Assembly (NCBI GenBank): GCA_002224055.1
Contig: AZLU01000016.1
Location: 303,450-367,449, forward strand
DNA: 64,000 nt
Direction of reading: 5' to 3'
From: Pezizomycotina sp. ARF18
Taxonomy: Eukaryota > Ascomycota
Shown here piece by piece: positions 1 through 12,368 of the stretch (position 1 is its first letter; the number at the start of each line of letters is the position of its first letter). A program made the translations under genes and the position numbers. The notes under the pieces were generated by a model, which ran no database searches, was not told the origin of the DNA, and saw only the letters and a program-made list of their open reading frames with translations.

Positions 1-26
1 ACATGGCGAGATTTTACCAACTGTGA

Positions 27-1217
27 ATGGGCTGGAGCAGCACCACGCCAACGTGCATGACGCAAGTGGCAACGAGAAACCCACCAATTCCCACCGAAAA
101 CAACGTCGGAGGTTCAACCGCAGCTCCCAAAACGAAGGGCTTCTGTAAAATCTACGACCAATACCTATACGAAAAGCTAAAAATCCATACAAAGTCCGGC
201 GGGCACATGGCCGCGTGTAAAAAAGTTGGCGCGTACTGCCATGATTGCAAAACATGTTTAAGCTCTCCGGAAAGTATCAATCACACTGGCCCGCGTGCAC
301 GACCCCACCGGGTGACGGAATTCCACTGCTGCGATTGTGATAAATCATTCTTGTCGAACAAAATACTGAACCGCCACCTCCGCGGGCACGCTTACCAGAT
401 AATAACAAGAAGTTCGCTTGCGCAGGGTGCGGGAAAAGTCTTCTTCAAGAAGAAGCAGCGCGAGCAGCATATACGCGAATGCTTGGCCGCCGCGCAGAAG
501 GCAATACATGCCTCGGCGGCGAAAATGCAAACGCACTTTCCAGACGCCGTCCGCCATGATCATGCACCTGGAAACGGTGCCTGCGCGTCGAAGATAGACG
601 TAGGACGATCAACGAGGTAGTCCGGGAACACGACGTCCACTGCGGTATTACGCTGCCGACGGACGCCGCGACGCTCCCGTCGCAGCTGCAGCAGCTTTTG
701 CAGGTTGCTCAGGAGGAGACCGTCTCGCCCATAAAGTTGAAATCCTCAGCGATTCAGACTCCGATTCCGAATGCGGTGGCATCCGCGTGTACACGCCTCC
801 GTTTCGAGCTCGGAGTATTCACAAGCGATCATAACTCCTGTCGGCACGTCTCCATGGCAATGTACCCTCTGCCTCAAGGGATTCAAATCGTATCGCGCGA
901 TGGAGATGCACGTCAATTCCCTAATCCATGAACCCTTCTCGTACCATTGTCCCTCCAGTTCATGGGGTTGGGCGTCGCGGCGGAGGAGAGGTCGTTCAAG
1001 TCGCTGAGCGCGTTGGTGCAGCACCTTGAGCGCGGGGCGTGCAGGGCGGAGAGAAATTTTCCGGAAGACGATAGCCTTGGTTGAACAGGTGGCGCAGAGC
1101 TTAGGATTTGATGGGTTGACGCCGTTGACGGGTAGTCGCAGGCTTAGGGGACCACTCAACCGGATGAAATCAAGAAAGGTAGAATCGGGCGCAACATACA
1201 TGCTACGCAAACCCTAG
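27..1217 (+). CDS. C2H2-type zinc finger protein (frame-broken, possibly 5'-partial)
   Basis: Several zinc-finger units are spread over three frames. Positions 321-389 encode FHCCDCDKSF...NRHLRGH, a textbook C-X2-C-X12-H-X3-H finger. Positions 413-482 encode CAGCGKVFF...HIREC, a C-X2-C-X12-H-X3-C variant, one frame over. Positions 855-931 encode WQCTLCLKGF...MHVNSLIH (C-X2-C-X12-H-X5-H). Positions about 945-1041 encode a degenerate finger-like stretch followed by SLSALVQHLERGAC, wording common at the end of fungal C2H2 proteins. Sequence-specific nucleic acid binding in the nucleus is the family expectation; no target can be inferred. The start is uncertain because the gene begins almost at the window edge and an upstream exon may be missing. 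The reading may continue past 1217 to about 1356 in another frame. The frame jumps match the indel pattern seen in all other genes here, so this is probably an intact gene. Confidence 0.6.
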
Positions 1218-2541
1218 CTACCCAATCGAAGGCCGTAAATCAAGAAAAGAATAGCTTCAGTAATTTCAAGGTTCATTATGTGGCTGGAGTCGACCGGCCC
1301 CATCTTCTCCCCCCAAGGGGGAGGAATATTGAACGACTTGTAAATTTTCGAGCGGAGTAATTTTTTCTAACACGTTACTGAGAATAAGCTGAGTAGGATG
1401 TTGCTTGGAGTGAATGGTTGTAAAACGATATTGATAATATCGCTAAAGAAAAAAAAAAAAAAAAAAAAAAGAAAAAAGCCCATGCTGACGCACTCAACAT
1501 TTGTTTACTTGCACAAGCGTGCAAGAAATTAAGAGTTAGAGTACGATTCTAAAGATAGCTGATAGCTGTTGCTCAGGTATTTTCAGATTGTCCCTCAATT
1601 GAATTATTCGGTACTACGACCCAATCATCCAACACGCCTCATGGTCATTCAGAAATTATGAGCTTAGCAAAGTTACACGTCACTACTGAATTTGCATCAC
1701 CTGCGATAATACAAATTCAACGTCAACTCACCGAAATTACGGTTATCCACGAGGCTCATCATATGGGATGATAATATTGGCCTCCACCCGATAATCTTAA
1801 TGTTATTGGCGGATTCCAGCCGTCAGACCGAAAGAGTAGACAAATACTCGGTTGCTTGAAGAAGGGTTGGATCTGCGCTTCTGGAGCTTATAATTATATT
1901 CCGAGAGGAGGGATTGGGGTGCCATTTAGAGGCGAAGATGCGGCACGATTATGAGAATTTAAGCCCCAATTGTTGTGAGGGAATATTTGGAAGTTCTTTG
2001 TAGTGAATTATAATTCTATTAATTAATGCGTTTTAATCCAAGGCGTTATTATGTACTGTGTTGGATAACACGGGCGAGGACTTCTTTGAAGACTATTGCT
2101 TTATGTCTTGATTTGGAATATTGCTCATATGTCGGGTGTAGTGTCACCATGAAAAGAACTATAGTAAATAATATATAGTAAAAAAGTTTTTATTTTTTTT
2201 TAGGGGACGTAGGCGTTATATCATTAATTTTACTAGTGATCGAGATCGGGCCGGGAACCAATGGTGTGTCCCGGCCAGGCAGGGTACTCCGGGCCGGGGA
2301 CCGGGACAGATTTAAGGATTAAGGCCGCGCCAGCTACCCGGTCCCGTCCCGGACCCTAGCCGGGAATTCCGCTAAGACTTTTTTATATATAAAAAATAAA
2401 TAAACATATCGATATTTATATATTTATATTATTTTTTATATTTTTATNTTTTTTTTCTTCTCACACAAATACCAATCCAATGTAAAAAGGTCAAAAATTT
2501 CCGCAAATAGTTAGTTACCTCTTGAATCTACCTTTATCGCG

Positions 2542-2576
<35 letters not shown>

Positions 2577-4495
2577 ATTCTTATCTTAGTATCTGGGTCC
2601 GAAAAAGGTGGCAGAGATCTTGGAAAGGGTCGTGCATTGATCACCATCATCCACCACAAAGAATCTCATTAAAAGCGGCGAATATAATACGAGGGACGTT
2701 CGATTAAACAGTCTACGAAACGTAGTTTAACTTTGTCTTTTCTGTTGTTTTAAAACGTTTGGCTCTCCACACACATCTTAATTTTATAGTTTCGTCGTAA
2801 TTTGCAAAAACTTGTCCTGTATAATTGTATCGTCAAATTTGAAATTGGACTTTATTCCGGATGTGTGCTGGATGCACTATATATATCAAGTAATATACAC
2901 CAATATAAAAGTCATATCACCCAACAACTATTATATACAGCTAGCTATATGCTAATACAAACAATTATCGTATGTGCTGTTACAAATCATACTATCCGTG
3001 TTCTTTTTTTACATATATAAACTGTCAAGTCTTATAGCTCTCCTTGTTCGACCCTTTCGTTAAGACATTATTTTCTTTCTTTATTTCTTTTTTTAATATT
3101 TCTCCCCCCCCCCCCCTTTCTTTCAGGAAATAACTTGCTCTTTGTTTTAATTGTTCTACTTTTTATTTATTTTAATGCTTTAATCTCACAAGCTAGTAAA
3201 GAAGCCTTTTTACCTTATTATTAGTCGTCTTATTATAAAAGTTAAATAAATTTCTTAACTATCTTCTTTCTTTCTTTTTTTCTTTCCTATGGAGACTTGA
3301 ATTTCAAGTCAAGATATCTTGCTCAGAAGTGCGCTGACTGCCCAATCACTCCCTTCGTATCTCCGAAATGAGTAGATATAAAGAGCAGCTCTTCTAGCAG
3401 ACCTCGCCTAGTCTTATCAAAAAAAAATATCGAAATTATTATTATTTTTATTATTTATATATTTTTATTTTTTTATATTAAAATTATAAAATTAAAATTT
3501 CTTAAAGTGGTCTCCAAAAAAATAAAAAATTTTTTTTTTTTCCCTTCGATCCTAGGAGGAACACCACGTCGCTGTCAGCGAGAGAAGCTAAGCTAAGCTA
3601 TTAGCCAAATGGCAAGTAAAGTGAATAATAGAAATAAATAGAAATAAAATAAGTAGGGCCAATAAATTCTGCGCAGTGTAAGTATCTTTTTTAGGCGATC
3701 TACCCTTTTTTTTTTTTTTTTTTTCTCATGCAGGATGCAGAAAATTTTCTGATAAGACAAGACAACTTACACACTGGACAAGGAACTCTCCCAGGCTGAA
3801 ACTACTCTACTCTACTGGAACCTTTACTTGCACCCATAGCTCTGTATTATTACTTACTACATATACCGAGCGCACAAAACATTTCGGGGTGGGGTGGGCT
3901 TATTTTGAATTTCCTTTCATTGGTTTCTCTCTTTCTCGGGAGTTTAAAGAGAAAAAAAAAAAAAAAGCAACTCTATAGAACCTTCCTCATTAATAGATGA
4001 GACAAGCCAACCTTATAAGGGCCGGGGTAAACCCCTTATTAACCTTAGTAAACAAGACTATTACCAGTTACTACCCGTCAACGTCTGATATATCCTTCTA
4101 TCTATAGGCTAGATATCAAACGGCGCCGATATTTTATTGATAATGGATGGAGCGGATGGTCATTAAAGAGAGTTTCATAGTAATAGTTACATCCTGAAAA
4201 GGCCTGTATCCTTTCTCTTTTGCTTCAATCCGTTGAAGTTTTAATAGCAACCGAAAGCATCCGAAAAGGCAGCACAGGAACTACTTCAATCTCTCTTCAT
4301 AAAAAATGGCATTCTATTACGCTAGCCTTTACCCTGTGAGTCTATTTTTACGATATTAGTGCACGGCAATAACCAAAAGCTCGCTAATAACATATACTTC
4401 CTCTGGGGTGAATATATAAATTTAAAAAATTAAAGCATCCCGACCATGCGGAGATACAACCGCTCTCGAAAACGATTCTTTTAACGCATATATTC
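1218..4495. other. AT-rich, repeat-rich intergenic region
   Basis: No recognisable gene. Holds poly-A runs (about 1447-1470 and a 34-nt run at 2542-2575), one ambiguous base (N, about 2447), a C-run near 3104-3117, T-runs near 3704-3724, a tandem AAGCT triplet near 3585-3599, and the GC-rich palindromic island listed separately. A short purine run preceded by its complement (1307-1323, 7-bp arms) sits just after the zinc-finger gene. Small open frames here are low-complexity or AT-driven. Confidence 0.6.
2241..2370. repeat. GC-rich palindromic island (possible small transposon remnant)
   Basis: A roughly 130-bp segment rich in CCGG/CCCGG words lies in strongly AT-rich DNA. Positions 2249-2256 (GGCCGGGA) pair perfectly with 2269-2276 (TCCCGGCC) across a 12-nt loop. 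A second half (about 2290-2365) carries further CCGGG and CCCGG blocks able to pair imperfectly. Subterminal CCGGG/CCCGG-rich repeats are known from some hAT-type elements, but I see no clear terminal inverted repeat or target-site duplication, so the class is only a guess. Confidence 0.4.
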
Positions 4496-4903
4496 ATGCG
4501 CGGCTTGCCGATCGCCGGTATATTTGGAACTCTAATACCTCACGAAGAAGGTGATCTGCGCCGCCCGGCGACGCTTCCGATGGGGTCTATGATCTTGTCG
4601 AGTTCGGCTACGAGCGCGATAGTTACGACTTTCTTCTTGGCTGGCGCCACCACAGCCAGAATGTACGGAAAAGAGGAAATCGAGTGGAAGGACAGGAGCT
4701 GGCGACTGCTGGAGAACAATGGTCAAAAAGAGGTGGACGATTGGACAATCGGTTTGGAACAGCCGGCGCCGTGCTCGGGCGTCAACGGCTAAGATACCCG
4801 TTTGGAGAGGCGCGCTCGGTGGCCTCAGCGTGGATCCGTTGCAGGCATGTTAGGATACATGGCTTATCGGCACGGATACAAAGGCGGCAAATGGGAAGAT
4901 TAA
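4496..4903 (+). CDS. Small predicted membrane protein, glycine-rich C-terminal segment
   Basis: The first part is open from ATG 4496 and contains a hydrophobic stretch (SAIVTTFFLAGATTARMYG) followed by the polar block WKDRSWRLLENNGQKEVDDW. After two or three one-base frame shifts it continues as WRGALGGLSVG, then SVAGMLGYMAYRHGYKGGKW and a TAA at 4901-4903. The result is a protein of about 130 residues with two likely membrane segments, the second with small-residue spacing (GG..SVGSVAGMLGY). I believe similar short proteins occur across filamentous ascomycetes, possibly mitochondrial, but I cannot name a family or function. Reading on past the TAA in another frame gives only low-complexity Arg/Lys sequence. 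The start codon could lie elsewhere. Confidence 0.5.
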
Positions 4904-5870
4904 AAAGAACGAGAGAGAGGAAGCAAAGGAGACGGTTGTCCTTGAAAATCATACCCGTCGTTGTAAGAGTTTGCTTGGAGGCAATTACCCCTCTCCCTTG
5001 TTTAGTGAGTAGCGACTAACCATACCCAAAAGCTCTTCTATAAACTTACAATCATTTTTTTTTCTCGATTCTGGTTTCGTTATGTATCAATTATTCGCTT
5101 TAACGGCCAGAATAATAATGGCCTTTGCTTCTTGTTCAAACCCTTATTTTGCCCAAGCATAGCTCAAGCACTGTTGCTCCCGCGTGAATTCACGCCTCTC
5201 TCCACCTTCGCAGAATTTGGTGAAATTAATTAATTTTATCCTCATAATTTGCTAAGTAGGATACTTATTATTGTACGCAAGTATATAACAACGAAATAAA
5301 AGCCAGAATACCAAATAAACTGCTGCAGAGAGAAATCTTTTGAAATGGACTGCCAAAGAAACAGCTATGTAAGTGCGGGGCAATGCTACAGTGTTTGCTC
5401 TTACCAGAGTCAATTCCGAATAACCGTGGAAAAATTGAAAATAGTTCCGAGTTGTATAATAATGATCAACTACAAATGTTCTATTACCATTTTCTGCCGT
5501 AGTTCTACTTAACACCGCCATCCCTCCAGAGCTGTAAGTATAGTACTGCGGCCATTTTATGCCCTTGTCTTTGTAGAAGCCCACTATAAGCTTATTGCCG
5601 AAGGCCTAAAGTATTTGCCAGGGTGGTTTAAAAATGACCCCACCTTCAGATTTCTTACCCTAAAGAACTAACTCTTAAGCCAAGTATGAATGTCATACCG
5701 CCGTCATTTTTAAAACCTTACCGTCCTCCTCCGTTCTTGAGCTTCTTCAATTGCTTTAAAAAATCAACTGCACATACCTTCCGACGAAATATAACTTCAG
5801 CCGAGCTCAATTCTGTTTCAATACTTGCAGGAGCACTCAATCCCGGTTTTTAGCTTATTCTACTTGCGCA
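4904..5870. other. Intergenic, no gene recognised
   Basis: AT-rich spacer between the small membrane protein and the dienelactone hydrolase. An open frame of 110 codons on the minus strand (5252-5584) shows no motif I recognise and no splice or codon signal, and I do not call it. The last 200 bases upstream of 5871 are pyrimidine-rich, as is usual for fungal promoters and 5' leaders. Confidence 0.5.
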
Positions 5871-6921
5871 ATGTCTGAGCCGTGCAACGCTTGCCAAACC
5901 CAGCCGCCCGTGGTTGGCTCCAATTACAAGGAGAAAGGCAGCTACGAGACGATAGCCAACCACAAGTGCTACGTTGTTCAACCTTCTCCGTCCCCGAAAT
6001 CTGGCGTCCTCGTGTCTACGATATATTCGGTAAATTGAGCTTATCTGCGGTACTCAAAGGCTATTATTGTAGCTAACCGAGGGGGGGGGGGAAAATTATA
6101 GGCTATTTCCCTCAAACGCTTCAAGGAGCGGACCACTCGCGTTGGTTTCTCCTGGAAATGTAGTCGTCATGCCGGACTTTTCCATGGTAATAACTTCACG
6201 AGACGGGCAGATTGATTGCTAAACGGACACTAAAACTGTTGATTGCAACTGCAAATAGGAGAGCCGATGAACATAAAGAACTACCCACCTGATACGGAGG
6301 TAAATTCCTTCTCAGCTTTGACTTTGCTTCGACATTTTCTACAATTAGGAAGCAAACTCATTGTTTTCTTCGATACCGTAGGAGAAAAAACAAAAAACTC
6401 GGTGCCTTCTTCTCGGGCCGGCGCAACCGCCTAAGACCATTGAGGCGACAAGCAGATCATGCCCGAGCTAAAACAGAAGTACCTTCCATAGAAAAATGGG
6501 TGTTCTGGACTATGCTGGGGAGGAAAGGTTGCGACTTGCTCTCATACAATCAAATTTCTTCGCGGCATCCGCTCAGGTTCACCCGGCGTAAGTTTCGGCC
6601 TTATTTTATGCTATAATCCGGATCCTGGACAATTGTCGTATTAATGTCTCTTAATGGTACACAGGATCTTGATGCTGAGGACGCGAAGAAGCTAAACATC
6701 CCTCACCTTCTGTTGGCTTCGAAGGGTGAGGACAAAGCAGTAGTTAAAGAGTTTGGAGAAGTTTTGGCCTCGAAGAACAATAAGGGTAGGTAGATGGAGA
6801 GACCTACTCGAACGAGATTCACGGGTGGATGGTGCCGCAGCAATCTCGAAAACGAAAAGGAAGTCCAAAGCTTCCAGAAAGGCTACGCCGACGTTATAAA
6901 TTCTTCGCTGAGAACTTGTGA
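5871..6921 (+). CDS. Dienelactone hydrolase family protein
   Basis: An alpha/beta hydrolase that opens lactones or cleaves related esters; most fungal members have unknown substrates and are cytosolic. Exon 1 starts at ATG 5871 (MSEPCNACQTQPPVVGSNYK) and continues ANHKCYVVQPSPSPKSGVLV and YDIFG, the usual first strand. The donor is GTAAAT at 6030 and the acceptor ends at 6101, joining to GYFPQTLQGAD. The nucleophile motif reads GYCWGGK, with the Cys codon at 6513-6515. An intron runs from 6588 to about 6664. The last exon gives DAKKLNIPHLLLASKGED and EIHGWM, which holds the catalytic His, then FFAENL and TGA 6919-6921. At least four one-base indels break the frame, including one just before the nucleophile. 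All family landmarks are present in order, so I treat it as functional. Confidence 0.87.
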
Positions 6922-9685
6922 GTAACAGCATGGTAAAAAAAAAAAAAAAATCACTACAATAATATCAGACGTTCCCGAGAAATAAAAAATGAAACGGAAA
7001 AAGAAAAAGCAAGAATAGCAGGAAATGAAACAAAGAAGGATAGTAAACTTGGTATATATTTGGGATTATTACTTCTACAAGCACAGCAGCTTTCATGCAC
7101 ATGTATAAATTTTTTTTTTTCTATTTCCAGTTCTGCAAGAGTTTTTAAAGTAGAAATCAATATCTATGTACTAAGTGCTCTATTAGACTTCCCCAACCCT
7201 TCGCCTCTGGCAAGCTATAACCCTGAACCTGGTGGCACGTGTGTAAGGAGTGAGCGTGGAAATATATCATTGGAGACAAACGAAAGACCCGGTGATTTCC
7301 ATGTAGCACCATTTGCAGAGTACAACTTTTAGAGAGTAGTAAACCAAGATCCTTAGGCCGGCGCTTAGACCGATGGAGAGGGATTTTGCAGTTTGTACGG
7401 CTAATTGGGGGGGGGAATGAATAAATTGGAAGAAAAAAAAATTTAAAAAACTTGATCAAGTATGAAGTAAAGAGTGCGTAGTTTGCGTTTCGTATAATTC
7501 GTTGGTGCTCTAGAATTAGAGCGTGGGAATATTTTTTTTGGGTGTAAGTATACTTTTTTTTTTTTTTTAAAAAAAAAAATGATAATAATAATAGTAGTAG
7601 TAGTATTTCAATTCAATACGATGCGGCCTTCGATTTCAAATTTCCTTTCTTTCTGGACCTTCTTTATTTAGGCGCAAGCTCCTATACCTTTCTCCCAAAC
7701 AACCAGCAATAAGCGGTTTTTTAAGGCCAGATCTAAGGCTCAAACATTCGTATTTCTCAATCTCGCTTTTGACAATTCGCCATATAACCCTATAACTTGC
7801 TCGATACGATCCAGAATGCACTCCGTTATCAATTTCATCTGCCTATTCTCGTTAGATCTCCTCCTTCTGAGTGCTTCTCCTCCCTCCCTTTTAGCTTCGT
7901 TTTCTGCACCAACTCTATATCCATTTTCCTTGTGTTGTGCTCTGCCTTTGATACCACAGCTCAACCCCATTTTCCTTCTCGCTTTCTTGGAAACCGTACG
8001 AGCCGTCCTTATCCCTACTTAATCTTTCGGTAAATCGCCTCGGGAGATTATGCACCTCGCTTTCAGCCTTTAACCGTGCGTTGATTGGGCTAGTAAGAGG
8101 CTTTTCCACCTCTGATCCTCGCCTTGCATCACTTGGATTTCGTTTTTTGTTTCGTTTTTTTTTTTTGTTTTTTTTTTTTTAAACTTCGCGCCACCGGAAG
8201 TGGGGGTTTACTTTCACGTCGCAGTTGGCGCACACTATCCATCGTCTCCCACTGACTCTGCTCCTCTGTCAAAAAACCGAGCGAATTCTCAGACCACCCC
8301 CCGAGTCCGTGCTCTAGAATAATAAGGAGGAGAGGGACAAAGAGGGCAGGAAAGGGGGGATAAAATCAGGTTTCAAGGAAGCAAATATGCGAGCTCTTCT
8401 AGTGATTCTTCTTGCAGCTCGGGGATATGCGAACCCTTTGACGAAACCACGAGGTCGATTTGGAATCGTGTGGGGTGCATCATCTCACGGGAGATCGGAA
8501 GGTCCCTGCCAAAGCAATGCTTCTCACTCCCAGAAATCCCCTCTTGGATGCAAGCTTGAGCACACTCATCACTGGTAAGAACTTACCTCCAGGATGCGAA
8601 AAGGAAAGTTTCTGCACCAACGTTTGCTAGCGGTTTGTTCAAAAGACTAACTAATTGATAATAGAGAATAATGAAAGTAAAAAGAAACCAAAAAAAATAT
8701 TCACTTGTCAAAAGAAACGGTTTGTCCAACAAGAATTGACAAGAGTGGGTGGGTCAAAAGAGTTCCGGCCTCTCGGTCCATTACCATCGAATAGGTCTAC
8801 GCAAGTTAATCTGCAGGTCTGAAAGAAGAAATTTTGGCAAGAGGCTGGCTAACATCAAAATTGGTAGTATCAGGGAGAACAGCCAGAAACGAAGGAAAAA
8901 AAAAAAAAAAAAAAAAAAACGCTCTTTTGCACGAATTGGTTATACGTGAACACAGAGCACGACTCAGCATCGGATTTGACCGGAGATTAGCAGGAAACTG
9001 GGAATGATTGGCCCAAAGGCGTCGTCATGACCCTAGTTGTTTTCTCTTTCGTCGCTCTTTCCTTTTTCCATTCCTGAAGAGTCCTGAGGAGCCCTTGCGC
9101 AATCTGGGATAGGCTTGCATCCCTCGACGGAAGACACTTACTAGACGCTTAGGGTATCAATTGGGGAATCAGCGGCCAACTGATATAAAGGCCTCAGGAG
9201 ATCGCCAGCAGTTGCATAAAATATATATAGAAAGAGTGGCTTTTAGAATAATTTAATATACGTTGCGTTTTCTTTTGTAGCGACTTTCTATACTTCACAA
9301 AAGCAGATTTGTCTACGTTCGTGCTTTTACTACTTCTTTGTGAAGACCTCAAGCTCATTGCTGAGTACATTGCATGATATCTCTGAGAAAAATCGTATAA
9401 AAGTCTCTTTCTGATATCGATTAGTATTTAATTCGATATCCATTCATCTTTTATCTCTTCTTATATAATTGTCGCCAATCCATTTTCTCCTCTCTCCTTT
9501 TATCACTTTTTTTCTTATTTTTTTGTTTTTTTCTCCTCAATCCTGTCAGCCTTTTTTTTTTTTTTTTTTTTTTTTTCGTCACCTCTCGGTTGGCGTTTTT
9601 CCAGCGCCAAATCCCATCCCCTCGCTTATCTCGAAATTTTTCCTGCCGCACAAAACCTATCGGCGAAACCAATCATCCGACGGAG
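6922..9685. other. Intergenic, 2.8 kb, no gene recognised
   Basis: Contains AT-rich spacer with A-runs (6935-6949, 8894-8919), T-runs (about 7553-7567, 8155-8180, 9551-9576) and a (TAA)/(TAG) run at 7581-7606. A 63-codon open frame at 8387-8578 begins with a hydrophobic, signal-like stretch (MRALLVILLAARGYANP), but it has no homologue I recognise and the other frames there look equally coding-like. I leave it uncalled. The final 250 bases are pyrimidine-rich and probably form the promoter and leader of the next gene. Confidence 0.5.
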
Positions 9686-11606
9686 ATGACGGAGAAACAA
9701 CCGACCAAGACGATTCCTCGATTTCGCTGCGGAATTTCCACCAGCGGAAAGAAGAGATCACGTCGCAATTGATAGACGCCGCTGGGACATACGGTAAGAC
9801 CAACCGAATACTACCAGCTGATTCATCTTTGTTTACTAAAATGATCCATCTGCTAATTGTTGTTTTACGATTTCCTTTTTTTTCTTTTGGGAACAGTTTT
9901 TCATCTTATGATCAAGGTATGCACATTTAACGAAACGTCAGACTTACGCCACAACCGCACTGGCTAATTATTGCTTCGAATGACCACTAGAATTCCCATC
10001 TCGTCAGCTATAGAAAAGCAGTTTATCTATCTGTGAGTATTTGACAATATATTCTCATCTTATCCGTCCTACATCACGACGTAACTATTCTATAATATGA
10101 ACATACTATTGATTATCTTCTTAATGGGGGTTTTTTTAAATGTAGTCCGAATTCTTCGCCTTACCGCTAGTAGACAAACGGGCAACACCATTAATAAAAT
10201 CCGATAACGTGGGGTTCGAGCACTATGCGCAGGTTCAGACCGAGTACGGTACTCCGATCAAAAGGAAAGCCTGCAACTGCGCAAAAAATAAACAAGCTAC
10301 TGGCCCCATGTCCCGAGAGCGGGTGAGGACATTGAAGGCGAGGAATGGGAAATGGGACCAGGTTCGTCAAATCAGCTTCACTAAAATTTTTTCTTCTTCT
10401 TCCTCACCAATAATAATTCATCGGATTTAACCGGCATATGTTCTTTTTTTTTTTTTTTTTTTTTTTATATGCAGGGAGTTCTTGGAGGATTGCCAAAACC
10501 TGAGCATACTAGTTTTGTCTTGTTTCGAAGACGTCCTGGGATTTGAGCCTGGCTGGTTTAAGGTTACGCTCGCCGAAACCCTGCTAGGAGAGCGTTGTTT
10601 ATCAAAGCTAGCACGCGGTGGTGGACGCAACTAATGCGCGCAGTAGGCAAGGCATGACGTCGATTCGCCCACGGCTCAAACGACGCTGCGGCTGCTGCAT
10701 ATCCTCCTTGTCCCGACGCAGACCCGAAACTATTCCGCGAGGAGAGCATACTGGTAAAGCTGCAGCCTTATATGATTCCCGACCCACAAAATCCAATCAA
10801 TTTCTTTTCCGCTAATAATTTGCTTTATTGCTATTTGTTTTATCTTATTCTCAAAAAAAAAAAAAAAAAAAAAAAAACAGATTTCTGTATCATGACTCTC
10901 TTATTCCAAAAGACGGCGAGCACGGTCTCGAAGTGAGTTCCCAGATACGCGAAACGCATATGTCGACCCTTTCCGGGGAGAAAGAATGGATCCCTGTCCT
11001 GCTGTTGGAGAGAGATTATCGTAAATTTAGGTGAGGAGCTTCGATACATTGACTGCTTGCTTTCAAATTGCTAGATCGAGAGCTGTGTTCACTAACCAAT
11101 CGATCCCAATCCATATAGGCGACATGATGATGAGTCTAAGGTTACATGCCTTCCTTTCTCCAGTTTTTCCTTTCTCCAGTTTTGTTAGTCATGTTATGTC
11201 AAGTAGCACTCAACTAACAACTCCATCCAACTACACCAATTTCAGTGATGACCGTAATAACCCCCCCCCTTTTTTTTTTTTTTAACCCTAAATGTCTTTC
11301 AAAAATCTTCTCCGTTCGATTTCATCCTCCTAATCCTGGATTTAAAAAAGTTTTAAATCGAATTTCCACCGCGTCCGCCTGCCAACCTTCCAGGAGGAGC
11401 GCTCACGCTCACGCTACTCGATGGCGTATTTCAACCAAGCGAACAAGGAAGTAGTAATACAGGGCCCGCTGAAGAAGTACGAGAAGCTCACGGCGCTGGA
11501 ATATATCCAGCAGGCTATACAGAGGAACTACAAGAACGTCAAGAACGTAGTAGATACGAAGACAGATAGTAACGCCGATACTAATAATGGTGAAAGCGTA
11601 TTGTGA
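9686..11606 (+). CDS. 2-oxoglutarate/Fe(II)-dependent oxygenase (isopenicillin N synthase-like)
   Basis: A non-haem iron oxygenase of the DIOX_N plus 2OG-FeII_Oxy type; members hydroxylate or oxidise small molecules using 2-oxoglutarate and O2. I start at ATG 9686 (MTEKQPTKTIPRF), which leads after one indel into SLRNFHQRKEEITSQLIDAA, the usual N-terminal helix. Further exons give HLMIK, FPSRQAIEKQFIYL and EFFALP, then VGFEHYAQV and, one frame over, DQKESLQLR, a strong signature of this subfamily. Next come YWPHVP, EFLEDCQNLSILVLSCFEDV and LRLLHYPPCPDADPK. TLLFQKDGEHGLE follows; the iron-binding Asp probably sits at the exon start just before it. The distal His lies in FHRVRLP and the 2OG-binding Arg/Ser in RYSMAYFNQANKEVVIQGP. 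The end is near IQQAIQRNYKN. The proximal His is not visible, probably because of indels or a missed mini-exon. Substrate unknown. Confidence 0.86.
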
Positions 11607-12368
11607 ACTGTAAAAAGCAACAGGACGTCGGAGCCGACGGTAACGTTAGACTTGTTAAGACTGCTAGCGCAGTATGATACTTGGTATTATCTTTATCTCT
11701 TGACGAGCGTTCTGCTTCCTGCTTCTGTTTTTCTTCTTCTTTCTTTTCTGGTCTCTACGTGCTTGATTTTGAGCATGACGATTGTTATTCCGACGTAGGA
11801 TATATCACCTTTGTAAGTGTTTTTTTTAAATTAAATTAAATTAAATTAATTATTTCGAACCATAGAACATCTTATATTGGTTTAATGTACATGTTAGAAG
11901 CCGGTTACGGTGGGAAACTTCCAATTACGAAGAAAATTTAAACATCTTGGAAAGGGCAACAAGAAATGCTAGAGATAACGAGAATGCCTTAAGTGACCAA
12001 CCCAAAGGGAAAAAAAAAAGACTGATAGTATGAGATACATTTGAGATTCGTGTTTCGTTACGAGCTTGTTGATCTATGTCTCTATGACGCTGTAACGAGA
12101 ATTCTGAAAGAAGGCATGGTTTCGTAAATCCGTAAAGAGAATACTTGAAATTTGGTGCAGAAGGAGCAATAAATGACTATCTCCAACAGAAAGAAGGAAA
12201 GAAAAGCGAAAAACGAAGCAAGAAAACAATGCAAGTAGGAGACCTCATGGAAGGCAGAGAAAATCATGCACCAAGGAATTGGAATTGCGCCGTTAGATAA
12301 AAAGAACATCAAAAATAAAAAGGAAAGAAAAATCCGATTAACGAAGAGAACTGCTTCGCGGTGGGTTG
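11607..12368. other. Convergent 3' spacer
   Basis: Lies between the 3' ends of the oxygenase (+) and the dehydrogenase (-). Contains an AAATT tandem run near 11826-11850 and A-rich blocks. It has no gene-like open frame beyond a hydrophobic low-complexity one on the minus strand, which I reject. Confidence 0.5.

Noticed and set aside
1300-1360. Purine run AAGGGGGAGGAATATTGAAC resembling a retrotransposon polypurine tract next to an LTR start
   Set aside because: No matching second LTR, primer-binding site or reverse-transcriptase remnant found nearby; it may simply be a local hairpin.
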